Source of the DNA: an uncultured Pseudomonadota bacterium
Lineage (GTDB): Bacteria > Pseudomonadota > Gammaproteobacteria > Steroidobacterales > Woeseiaceae
DNA length: 64,000 nucleotides
Direction: 5' to 3'
Assembly: GCA_913055625.1 (NCBI GenBank)
Contig: CAJXJW010000007.1
Location: forward strand, 62,001 to 126,000
This document shows, in pieces, positions 8,805 to 16,406 of the stretch (positions are counted from its first letter, which is position 1; each line of letters opens with the position of its first letter). The notes under the pieces are model-generated. The model made no database searches. It worked only from the letters and a program-made list of their open reading frames with translations, and was not told the DNA's origin. The translations under genes were made by a program, and so were the position numbers.

Positions 8805-10713
8805 ACGCGAACTCGATGTCGTCTGTCTCGGACGGGCCGCCGTGGATCTCTACGGCCAACAGGTCGGCGGCCGCCTCGAGGACATGCAGTCCTTCGCCAA
8901 GTACCTCGGCGGATCGTCCGGCAACCTCGCGGCGGGCCTGGCGCGACTCGGCGCCCGCAGTGCGATGCTCACGCGCGTCGGGGACGAGCAGATGGGGCGC
9001 TTCGTCCGCGAGGAACTGGCACGGCTCGGCGTCGACGTCAGCCATGTGCGCACCGACCCGGATCGGCTGACGGCCCTCGTGATCCTGGGAATCGGCGCGG
9101 GCGATGACCTGCCGCACATCTTCTACCGCGAACGCTGCGCCGATATGGGCGTCGTCGAGGACGACGTCGACGAGGCCTTCATTGCGTCGGCGCGAATGCT
9201 CGCGATCACGGGTACGCACACGTCGACCGCATCGACGCTGGCAGCCGTGCGCCGGGCCTTCGCGTTTGCGAAAGCCAATGGCACGAAGGTGTTGCTCGAC
9301 ATCGACTACCGGCCCGTGCTGTGGGGCAAGACGAACCCCGGCGACGGGGCCAGCCGCTATGCCGAGTCGGAGGAGGCGACGCGTATACTGCAGTCGTTGC
9401 TGCCCGACTGCGACATCGTCGTCGGTACCGAGGAGGAGTTCGCGATTGCCGGCGGCAGCGAGGACGTTCTCGACGCCATGCGCAGGGTGCGCGAGCTGAC
9501 CACCGGGGCGCTGGTGCTGAAGCGGGGCGCGCAGGGCTGCACGGTCTTCGAGTCGGGCGATATCGGCAGTCTCGACGACGGCGTCGTCATTCCCGGGTTT
9601 CCGGTCGAGGTGTTCAATACCGTCGGCGCGGGCGATGCGTTCCTGTCCGGCTTCCTGTCCGCCCGGCTCGACGGGGCCGGGTGGGAGGAATGCGGCCGGC
9701 TCGGCAATGCCTGCGGGGCGCTGGTGGTCGCGCGCCACGGTTGTACGCCGGCGATGCCGAGCCGTGTCGAGGTCGAACACTTCCTGTCGCTGCGACCCAC
9801 GCCGTTTCGTCCCCGGCTCGACGATGCGCTGTCGCACCTGCACCGCGTCACGACCTGGCGGGACGACCCGCGGCCGCTGTGCGTGCTCGCGTTCGATCAC
9901 CGTAGCCAGTTCGAGGATCTCGCCGGGCAGCACGGCCGCTCGTTCGCCGACATCGGCCGTTTCAAGCGCCTGGTCGCCGACGTGTTGCTGGACGTCGCGG
10001 ACTCCGCGAACGACGGCGTGCGGCTGGGAGCCATCGTGGACCACCGCTACGGGGACGATGCCCTGAACCGGCTCGCGAATCGCGGCCTGTGGACCGCGAG
10101 CCCGGTGGAGACGCCGGGGTCGCGGCCGCTCGCGCTCGAGTTCTCGCCGGCGGCCGGGGCGCGAATTTCCACGTGGCCGGCCGCGCAGATCGTCAAGTGC
10201 CTCGTGTTCTACCACCCGGACGATCCGGCCGAATTGCGGCATCGCCAGGAGGAGCGCGTTCGCGAACTGTATGCCGATCTCGTGCACCAGGAACGGCGCC
10301 TGCTGCTCGAGATCATCTGCCCGGAACGCGGCGGCGCGCTGCCGGACCCTGTCGTGCGATCGCTGCGGCGGTTCTACAACCTCGGCGTACGGCCCGACTG
10401 GTGGAAGCTGCCGTCACAGTCCGCCGAGACCTGGTCCCGCATCGCCGACGTGATCGCGCACAACGACCCGCACTGCAAGGGCGTCGTGATCCTCGGACTG
10501 GGTGAGGCGATTGACACGCTGCGCGACGGACTCGCCGTCGCCGCGCCGTTCGGCATCTGCCGCGGATTTGCCGTCGGGCGCAGCATCTTCGCGGACGCCG
10601 CGGAGCAGTGGTTCGCCGGCACGATGGATGACGCGGCCGCGAGCGCGGACATCGGGCAGCGTTATCGCGCCATGATCAATCTCTGGTGCGATGCGGCGGC
10701 GAACGCCGCTTGA
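8797..10713 (+). CDS. iolC: Bifunctional 5-dehydro-2-deoxygluconokinase / DUF2090 aldolase-like fusion
   Basis: A 638-residue fusion. Residues ~1-330 are a PfkB kinase that phosphorylates 2-deoxy-5-keto-gluconate at C6 (GGSSGNLAAGLARLG near the sugar site; NTVGAGDAFLSG with catalytic Asp ~280). Residues ~345-638 are a DUF2090 domain (LCVLAFDHRSQFEDL), taken in proteobacteria to be the aldolase that cleaves 2-deoxy-5-keto-gluconate 6-phosphate to dihydroxyacetone phosphate and malonate semialdehyde. This would explain the lack of a separate iolJ. The start is GTG, overlapping iolB by eight bases; the longer open frame upstream lies inside iolB. The domain order is common in proteobacterial IolC. 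Confidence 0.92.
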   Translation: MAERELDVVCLGRAAVDLYGQQVGGRLEDMQSFAKYLGGSSGNLAAGLARLGARSAMLTRVGDEQMGRFVREELARLGVDVSHVRTDPDRLTALVILGIGAGDDLPHIFYRERCADMGVVEDDVDEAFIASARMLAITGTHTSTASTLAAVRRAFAFAKANGTKVLLDIDYRPVLWGKTNPGDGASRYAESEEATRILQSLLPDCDIVVGTEEEFAIAGGSEDVLDAMRRVRELTTGALVLKRGAQGCTVFESGDIGSLDDGVVIPGFPVEVFNTVGAGDAFLSGFLSARLDGAGWEECGRLGNACGALVVARHGCTPAMPSRVEVEHFLSLRPTPFRPRLDDALSHLHRVTTWRDDPRPLCVLAFDHRSQFEDLAGQHGRSFADIGRFKRLVADVLLDVADSANDGVRLGAIVDHRYGDDALNRLANRGLWTASPVETPGSRPLALEFSPAAGARISTWPAAQIVKCLVFYHPDDPAELRHRQEERVRELYADLVHQERRLLLEIICPERGGALPDPVVRSLRRFYNLGVRPDWWKLPSQSAETWSRIADVIAHNDPHCKGVVILGLGEAIDTLRDGLAVAAPFGICRGFAVGRSIFADAAEQWFAGTMDDAAASADIGQRYRAMINLWCDAAANAA

Positions 10714-10730
10714 ACGGAGGAAGGAAGACG

Positions 10731-12557
10731 ATGAGCAAGACTGTCCGCCTGACGATGGCCCAGGCCCTCGTCCGCTACCTGGCGGCACAAAAGGTGGACT
10801 CGGATGGCGGGCCGCAGCCGCTCTTTGCCGGCATGTTCGCGATTTTCGGCCACGGCAACGTTGCCGGCCTCGGCGAGGCACTGGCGTCGGCGGAGCCGCC
10901 GATGCCGGTATACCGGGCGCACAACGAGCAGGCCATGGCCCACGCGGCGATTGCGTACGCGAAGGCGAAGGGCCGCCGCAGGATGATGGCGTGTACGACG
11001 TCGATCGGTCCCGGCGCGACGAACATGGTGACGGCTGCCGCGCTGGCACACGTCAACCGCCTGCCGGTGCTGCTGCTGCCGGGTGACACGTTCGCAAGCC
11101 GCCGGCCAGACCCGGTGCTGCAGCAGGTAGAGGATTTCGGCGACCCGACCGTGACGGCGAACGACGTGTTCCGCCCGGTATCGCGTTTCTGGGACCGGAT
11201 CACGCGGCCGGAACAGTTGCTCACCTCATTGCCGCAGGCGCTGTCGGTGCTGGTCGATCCGGCGGAATGCGGGCCGGCGGTCCTCGCGCTCCCGCAGGAT
11301 GTGCAGGCCGAGGCCTGGGATTATCCCGTCGCGTTCTTCGAGGAACGCGTCCACGTGCTGCGGCGGCCGCCGCCGGACCGCGATGCCATCGCCGAACTCG
11401 CGGCGATCCTCGACGCGGCGGAGCGGCCGCTGATCGTCGCCGGCGGTGGCGTTCACTATGCGGGCGCGCAGGACGCGCTGGCAGCCTTCTCGCGGCGCAA
11501 TGGCATCCCGGTCGCGGAGACGCAGGCGGGCAAGGGCGCACTGCCGTGGGATCACCCGTTCAACGTCGGCGCGATCGGCGTGACCGGCGCGTCCTCGGCG
11601 AACCGCGCCGCCGCGGACGCCGACGTGATCATTGCAATCGGAACGCGGCTGCAGGACTTCACGACGGCGTCGAACACGCTGTTCAACCGCGAGGCGAAAC
11701 TCGCGTCGATCAATACCGCGCGGCTCGACACGATCAAGTTCGGCGCACTCGCGGTGCAGGCGGATGCGGCGGTGGCGCTCGAAGATCTCGCCCGCCTTTG
11801 CCGGGTGCCGGAGGTGTCGGCCGACTGGCAGGCCGCCAACTCGGCAGCGATCACCGAATGGCGCAAGTCGGTCGATGCCGCCACGGCGCCGGCCAGGAGC
11901 GGTTTGCCCAGCGATGCCCAGGTGCTCGGCGCCGTCAATCGCGTGGCGACGGAGGCCACGACGGTCGTGTGCGCCGCGGGCGGGTTGCCGGGGGAGCTTC
12001 ACAAGCTGTGGCGCGCGAGCGGGCCGGGCGCCTACCACGTCGAGTATGGCTACTCGTGCATGGGTTACGAAATTGCCGGCGGCCTCGGCGTGAAGATGGC
12101 GGAACCCGAACGCGAGGTCGTGGTGCTGGTCGGCGACGGCAGCTACCTGATGATGAACTCGGAGATCGCCACCTCGGTGATGCTGGGCTTCCGGCTCACG
12201 ATCGTCGTTCTCGACAATCGCGGTTTCGGCTGCATCGAGCGCCTGCAGGCCTCCTGCGGCGGCGAGTCGTTCAACAACCTGCTGTCCGCGGAGCCGGGTG
12301 CCCCGGACGTCGACTTTGTCGCGCACGCGGCGTCCCTCGGTGCGCTCGCGAGAAAGGTCAGGAACGTCGAGGAACTGGCGGATGCCGTGGTCGAGGCGCG
12401 CGAGGCCGAGCGGACCTCGGTCATCGTGATCGACACGACGCACCAGGCGCCGACCGGGGCCGGCGGTGCCTGGTGGGACGTCCCGGTCGCCGAGGTCTCG
12501 ACCCGGCAGGCCGTGCGCGATGCGTATGCCGACTACCGCAAGGCGCGCGACGAATGA
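10731..12557 (+). CDS. iolD: 3D-(3,5/4)-trihydroxycyclohexane-1,2-dione hydrolase
   Basis: A thiamine-diphosphate enzyme of 608 residues that opens the cyclitol ring to give 5-deoxy-glucuronate. It has the three TPP-family domains. The N-terminal pyrimidine-binding part contains HNEQAMAHAAIAYAKA with the activating Glu. The C-terminal part has the pyrophosphate motif GDGSYLMMNSEIA followed by LDNRGFGCIE, the GDG...N pattern. A strong GGAGGAAGG ribosome binding site precedes the ATG. The stop overlaps the iolE start as ATGA. Length and context agree with IolD. Confidence 0.94.
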   Translation: MSKTVRLTMAQALVRYLAAQKVDSDGGPQPLFAGMFAIFGHGNVAGLGEALASAEPPMPVYRAHNEQAMAHAAIAYAKAKGRRRMMACTTSIGPGATNMVTAAALAHVNRLPVLLLPGDTFASRRPDPVLQQVEDFGDPTVTANDVFRPVSRFWDRITRPEQLLTSLPQALSVLVDPAECGPAVLALPQDVQAEAWDYPVAFFEERVHVLRRPPPDRDAIAELAAILDAAERPLIVAGGGVHYAGAQDALAAFSRRNGIPVAETQAGKGALPWDHPFNVGAIGVTGASSANRAAADADVIIAIGTRLQDFTTASNTLFNREAKLASINTARLDTIKFGALAVQADAAVALEDLARLCRVPEVSADWQAANSAAITEWRKSVDAATAPARSGLPSDAQVLGAVNRVATEATTVVCAAGGLPGELHKLWRASGPGAYHVEYGYSCMGYEIAGGLGVKMAEPEREVVVLVGDGSYLMMNSEIATSVMLGFRLTIVVLDNRGFGCIERLQASCGGESFNNLLSAEPGAPDVDFVAHAASLGALARKVRNVEELADAVVEAREAERTSVIVIDTTHQAPTGAGGAWWDVPVAEVSTRQAVRDAYADYRKARDE

Positions 12558-13435
12558 GCCTCAGAATCGGCATCAATCCGCTGACGTGGACGAACGACGA
12601 CCTGCCCGCGCTCGGCGACGACATTCCCCTGGAGACCTGCCTCCGCGAGGCGAAAGCGGCGGGCTACGACGGCGTCGAACTCGGCCGCAAGTTTCCGCGC
12701 GATGCCGCGGTGCTCGGGCCGTTGCTCGAGGAACACGGACTCGCGCTGGTCTCGGGCTGGTACAGCCTGCGCCTGCTGGAGCGCAACGTCGACGCTGAGC
12801 TGGATGCCATGCAGCCGCACTTCGACCTGCTGGACGCACTGGGCTGCAACGTCATGGTCTGCGCGGAGGTCAGCCGCTGCACGCACGGCGACCTGCGCGC
12901 GCGGCTGTCCGGGCGCCCGCGAATGTCGTCCGCCGAGTTCGACCGCTTCGCGAAGCGCCTCGACGCGCTGTCGAGCCGCATGCTCGAGCGCGGCATGCGC
13001 CTCGCGTACCACCACCACATGGGTACCGTGATCCAGTCGCAGGACGAGGTCCATGCGCTGATGCGGCAGACGTCAACGGCCGTGGGGTTGCTGCTGGACA
13101 CCGGCCACCTCACGTTCGCCGGCGGCGACCCGTTGGCGGTCGCGCGCGAACACGCGGACCGCATTGCGCACGTGCACTGCAAGGACGTGCGAAGCGACGT
13201 GCTGGCGCGCGTGTTGAACGACGACACGAGCTTCCTCGAGGCCGTGCTGCAGGGCGTGTTCACGGTGCCGGGCGACGGAGCCATCGACTACCCGCCGGTG
13301 TTCGAGCTGCTGCACGGCGCCGGCTACGCCGGCTGGGTCGTCGTGGAGGCAGAACAGGACCCGTCCATCGCGGACCCGGTCACTTACGCCAAGCTCGGGA
13401 ACCGGAAACTGCGCGAGCTCGCCGCCGGTGCCTGA
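12554..13435 (+). CDS. iolE: 2-keto-myo-inositol (inosose) dehydratase
   Basis: A 293-residue TIM-barrel enzyme of the xylose isomerase-like (AP endonuclease 2) superfamily that removes water from 2-keto-myo-inositol, making the substrate of IolD. The N-terminus GINPLTWTNDD is characteristic of IolE. LLLDTGHLTFAGGDP, HVHCKDVR and VVVEAEQDP carry the metal-ligand acidic residues and histidine of the family. It starts in an ATGA overlap with iolD and is the last gene of the operon. It runs to within three bases of the converging histidine kinase gene, with no terminator visible between them. Confidence 0.94.
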   Translation: MSLRIGINPLTWTNDDLPALGDDIPLETCLREAKAAGYDGVELGRKFPRDAAVLGPLLEEHGLALVSGWYSLRLLERNVDAELDAMQPHFDLLDALGCNVMVCAEVSRCTHGDLRARLSGRPRMSSAEFDRFAKRLDALSSRMLERGMRLAYHHHMGTVIQSQDEVHALMRQTSTAVGLLLDTGHLTFAGGDPLAVAREHADRIAHVHCKDVRSDVLARVLNDDTSFLEAVLQGVFTVPGDGAIDYPPVFELLHGAGYAGWVVVEAEQDPSIADPVTYAKLGNRKLRELAAGA

Positions 13436-13438
13436 TCG

Positions 13439-14794
13439 TCAGTCCGCGGCTGTGCGGCCGCCCGGCAGGACCAGCGTCGCGCGCAGCCCGCTTTCGCCGG
13501 CCGGGGACAGTTCGAGGCGGCCGCCGTAGCTGTCGGCCAGCGCACTGACGATGGCCAGGCCGAGGCCAGACCCCGGCGTCGCCTCGTCGAGCCGCTTGCC
13601 GCGCTGCAGGATCGTCGACAATGCCGCTTCCGGAACACCGGGCCCGTCGTCGCTCACCGCAACCGCGAGTTCGCCGCCATCCAGCGTCGCCGACACTCGC
13701 ACCGTCCGGCGCGCCCACTTGCAGGCATTGTCGAGCAGGTTACCGAGCATGTCCTCGAGGTCGGCCCGGCTGCCGTGAAACTCGAGTTCCGGCGCGAGGT
13801 CGACGTCGAATACGAGCGAGCGGTCGCCGTGCACCGACGACAACATCGCGACGACGGCCTGCACCACGTCCGTGAGCCGCGTGCGGCTCTGGCGGTCGGC
13901 CGGCACACTGACGGCAAGGTGGCGGTCCACGTTTTCTCGGATGCGCACGACCTGGTCGGCGACGATCGTCCCGAGATTCGCGTCCCCGCGGTCGGCGGCC
14001 GCGAGCATCACCGACAACGGTGTCTTCAGCGCATGCGCGAGGTCGCCGGCACCGGTGCGCGCCCGTTCGACCATCCGGTCGTTGTGCTCGAGCACCGCGT
14101 TGAGTTCGTCCGCCAGGGGCCGGATCTCCCGCGGAAACCGGGCCGACTGCAGTTTGCGCGCGCGGCCGCTGCGCAGGGCCTCCAGCGCCTGCGTGATCTC
14201 GCGGAGCGGCCGCAAGCCGAACGTGGCCTGCGCGAGCAGCGCTGCCAAGAGGGCCGCGGCGACCAGTGCGCCGGCGACGCCGGCCATGACCCGGAAGCGT
14301 GCGACATCGGCCAGCGTTTCGCCGACGTCGCTGGCAACGCTGATGCGAACCGGCGCCGCGACGCCGGGCACGTCGATCTCCCGCGACGCAATACGCAAGG
14401 TCTGATCCAGCGGCCCGGGCCCGTTCACGTAGGCAATACCGACCTGCCCGACCACCGGCATGGCGGGTTGCGGCAGGTCCGAGTCCCACAACGATGTCGA
14501 ACGAAACGCCTGGCCGTCGGCGCTGACGCGCCAGTAGTGGCCTGAGAGGGCGCGCGCGTACCGCGAGTCCAGCGGCTCGCCGCGCATCCGGACGCGATCG
14601 CGGCCGTCGGCCGTGACCAGGCCGGCGACCGTCAGCAGGTCGTCGGCCAGCCTGCGGTCGAACGCGGCGAGCACGCTGCGCTCGAAGGCCGCCCCGAGCA
14701 GCGCCGCGACGACCACGGCGGACAGCAGCATGCCCGCGAGGCCGGACAGGACGAGCCGGGTTCGCAACGAGCGGGACTTCGGGTTCCTAGCCAT
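13439..14794 (-). CDS. Sensor histidine kinase (PhoQ-like)
   Basis: An inner-membrane two-component sensor of 451 residues. TM1 spans ~14-36, a periplasmic sensor region ~37-168, TM2 ~169-190, then a HAMP-like segment, an H-box with phospho-accepting His254 (HALKTPLSVML), and an ATPase domain with DNACKWA, DDGPGVP and GSGLGLAIV. The atypical HALKTPL H-box and the neighbouring PepSY proteins match the PhoPQ-like systems of gammaproteobacteria. It overlaps the response-regulator gene by eight bases and is cotranscribed with it. Nothing visible links it to inositol use; it may simply separate the two halves of that locus. Confidence 0.9.
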   Translation of the reverse strand: MARNPKSRSLRTRLVLSGLAGMLLSAVVVAALLGAAFERSVLAAFDRRLADDLLTVAGLVTADGRDRVRMRGEPLDSRYARALSGHYWRVSADGQAFRSTSLWDSDLPQPAMPVVGQVGIAYVNGPGPLDQTLRIASREIDVPGVAAPVRISVASDVGETLADVARFRVMAGVAGALVAAALLAALLAQATFGLRPLREITQALEALRSGRARKLQSARFPREIRPLADELNAVLEHNDRMVERARTGAGDLAHALKTPLSVMLAAADRGDANLGTIVADQVVRIRENVDRHLAVSVPADRQSRTRLTDVVQAVVAMLSSVHGDRSLVFDVDLAPELEFHGSRADLEDMLGNLLDNACKWARRTVRVSATLDGGELAVAVSDDGPGVPEAALSTILQRGKRLDEATPGSGLGLAIVSALADSYGGRLELSPAGESGLRATLVLPGGRTAAD

Positions 14795-15461
14795 CCTCGC
14801 CGGCCTGCAGGACGAAGCCCTGGCCGCGGCGCGTGTGCAGGAGCTGGTGCGGCGCGAGCTTGCGCCGGATGCGGCCGATCATCACGTCGAGCACATTGGA
14901 ATCCGGATCGTAGCCGACGTCGTACACGTGTTCCCCGAGGCCGGTGCGGGACACGACCTTGCCGGCATGGTGCATCAGGTAGGACAGTATGCGGAACTCC
15001 TGGGCCGTCAGCGACAGGGTCTGTTCCCCGAGGCTGAAGCGCGCGGCGTTGACGTCGAGCGACAGCGGGCCGCAGGTCAGCACCGGTGACGCATGCCCGG
15101 CACTGCGGCGAATCAGGGCGCGCAGGCGCAGCACGAGTTCCTCGGTGCGGAACGGCTTCGTCAGGTAATCGTCCGCGCCGGCGTTGAAGCCCGACATCTT
15201 GTCGAACCAGCGATTTCGGGCCGTGAGTATCAGCACCGGCATCGTGCGCCCGGCGTCGCGCCAGCGGTGCAGGACGGACAGGCCGTCCATGCCGGGCAGG
15301 CCGAGGTCGAGCACCGCCGCGTCGAAGTCCTCGGTCTGGCCGCGGAACTCCGCATCGCTGCCATCGGCAACGACGTCCACCGCGAAGCCCGCCTCGACGA
15401 GCGCCGCGCTCAGTTGCTGCGCCAGCGCATCGTCATCTTCGACCAGTAGCAGCCGCATCAA
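14787..15461 (-). CDS. OmpR/PhoP-family response regulator
   Basis: A 224-residue DNA-binding response regulator. The receiver domain has the acidic pocket VEDDD (8-11), phospho-acceptor Asp52 (VLDLGLPGMDG) and Lys102 (LTKPF). The C-terminal winged helix includes VVSRTGLGEHVYD and NVLDVMIGRIRRKL. It is the partner of the kinase just downstream, with which it overlaps, and it overlaps the upstream PepSY gene by four bases, so the three genes form one operon. Its close relatives regulate genes in response to divalent cations or envelope state; the target here is not shown. Confidence 0.92.
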   Translation of the reverse strand: MMRLLLVEDDDALAQQLSAALVEAGFAVDVVADGSDAEFRGQTEDFDAAVLDLGLPGMDGLSVLHRWRDAGRTMPVLILTARNRWFDKMSGFNAGADDYLTKPFRTEELVLRLRALIRRSAGHASPVLTCGPLSLDVNAARFSLGEQTLSLTAQEFRILSYLMHHAGKVVSRTGLGEHVYDVGYDPDSNVLDVMIGRIRRKLAPHQLLHTRRGQGFVLQAGEDG

Positions 15462-15772
15462 TCGTCCAGGTCGACGTCCAGCAGTTCGCCCGTGCGTGCG
15501 TCGTACTCGAGTTCCACCTTCGTCCCGTCGTCCTGGAGGATCTCGATCTCGTACTCGTCGTCATCCTCGAGTTCCACTTCGACGATGCGCCCGGGGTACC
15601 GCGTCCGGGCGTCCCTGACAATGTCCTCGAGCGGGACGTAGCGCCCGGTTTCGACGCCTTCCCGGGCGCGCTCCGCGTCATCGTCCGCGAACGTCGGCTG
15701 CAACAGCGCGGCACCGACCAGGAGCGCACCCGCGAGGGCGATCGGTACAACAATGGCGGTACGTCTACTCAT
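15458..15772 (-). CDS. Small exported PepSY-domain protein
   Basis: About 104 residues. It has a signal peptide (SRRTAIVVPIALAGALL, cleaved near TFA-D) and a single acidic PepSY-like domain ending GTKVELEYDARTGELLDVD. PepSY proteins often sit beside PhoPQ-type systems and are thought to act in the periplasm, perhaps as modulators. The ATG at 15772 is preferred over one four codons upstream, as it begins the signal peptide directly. It leads the operon with the response regulator and kinase. The region up to the divergent PepSY gene is a bidirectional promoter region. Confidence 0.8.
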   Translation of the reverse strand: MSRRTAIVVPIALAGALLVGAALLQPTFADDDAERAREGVETGRYVPLEDIVRDARTRYPGRIVEVELEDDDEYEIEILQDDGTKVELEYDARTGELLDVDLDD

Positions 15773-15903
15773 GGCCGGCAGCATGCCGCATCGCGGCTAA
15801 ATGCTTCATGAACGATGCTCTCACTCGCGTGTTACCCGCATCATGGATAGTGCCCCGGGAAGGGTGTTTGCCCTGCAAACCTTACCAGCCAAGGAGAACC
15901 TGT

Positions 15904-16326
15904 ATGAAACAATTCACCGCTTTTTCGCTGCTGGCCGCCAGCACGGCCGTGATCGCCGCCGGGCAGCTCGATTCGGCCGACGTGGTCATCGAGGCGCTGG
16001 CCGGCGCGGGCCATGCCGACGTGCGCAAGGTCGAACTGGATGACAACCTCTGGGAGGCCGAGGTCCGGGGCGCGGATGGCCGCTATTACGACCTGCACGT
16101 GATCCCGGAGACCGGCGCGATCCTCGATCCGAAGTCGGACCGTCCGGTGTTGACCGCCGCGGAGATTCGCGCGCAGCTCGAGTCGAAGGGCTACACGGAC
16201 ATCGACGACCTGGATCTCGACGGTGCGGTCTGGGAGGCGGAAGCCATTGACGCCAGCGGCATCGAGGTGGATCTGGTCATCAACGGCTTCGACGGTAGCG
16301 TGCTGTACTCGGAAGCGGACGACTGA
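15904..16326 (+). CDS. Exported protein with two PepSY domains
   Basis: A 140-residue protein with a short signal peptide (MKQFTAFSLLAASTAVIAA) and two PepSY-type repeats. Each repeat has an ...LWEAEV/VWEAEAI... strand, and each is followed by an acidic D-rich turn (GAILDPKSD, GSVLYSEADD). The AAGGAG site six to seven bases before ATG 15904 fixes the start. It diverges from the PepSY-regulator-kinase operon and is a likely target of that system. A perfect terminator palindrome follows. Function is unknown beyond the family link to periplasmic inhibitor-like modules. Confidence 0.8.
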   Translation: MKQFTAFSLLAASTAVIAAGQLDSADVVIEALAGAGHADVRKVELDDNLWEAEVRGADGRYYDLHVIPETGAILDPKSDRPVLTAAEIRAQLESKGYTDIDDLDLDGAVWEAEAIDASGIEVDLVINGFDGSVLYSEADD

Positions 16327-16346
16327 TTCGTCGGCATCGCCCGACA

Positions 16347-16378
16347 AAAAAAAGCCGGCCACGTGGCCGGCTTTTTTT
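16347..16378. terminator. Bidirectional intrinsic terminator
   Basis: A perfect palindrome: GCCGGCCAC/GTGGCCGGC flanked by seven A on the left and seven T on the right. It ends the PepSY gene and the converging phytase gene. Confidence 0.93.
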
Positions 16379-16406
16379 GTTGTGCACGGGGTCAGTCGAT
16401 CCCGTG

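Noticed and set aside
13436-13438. Terminator between iolE and the histidine kinase
   Set aside because: Only three bases separate the converging stops, and no hairpin with a T-run was found at either gene's end.
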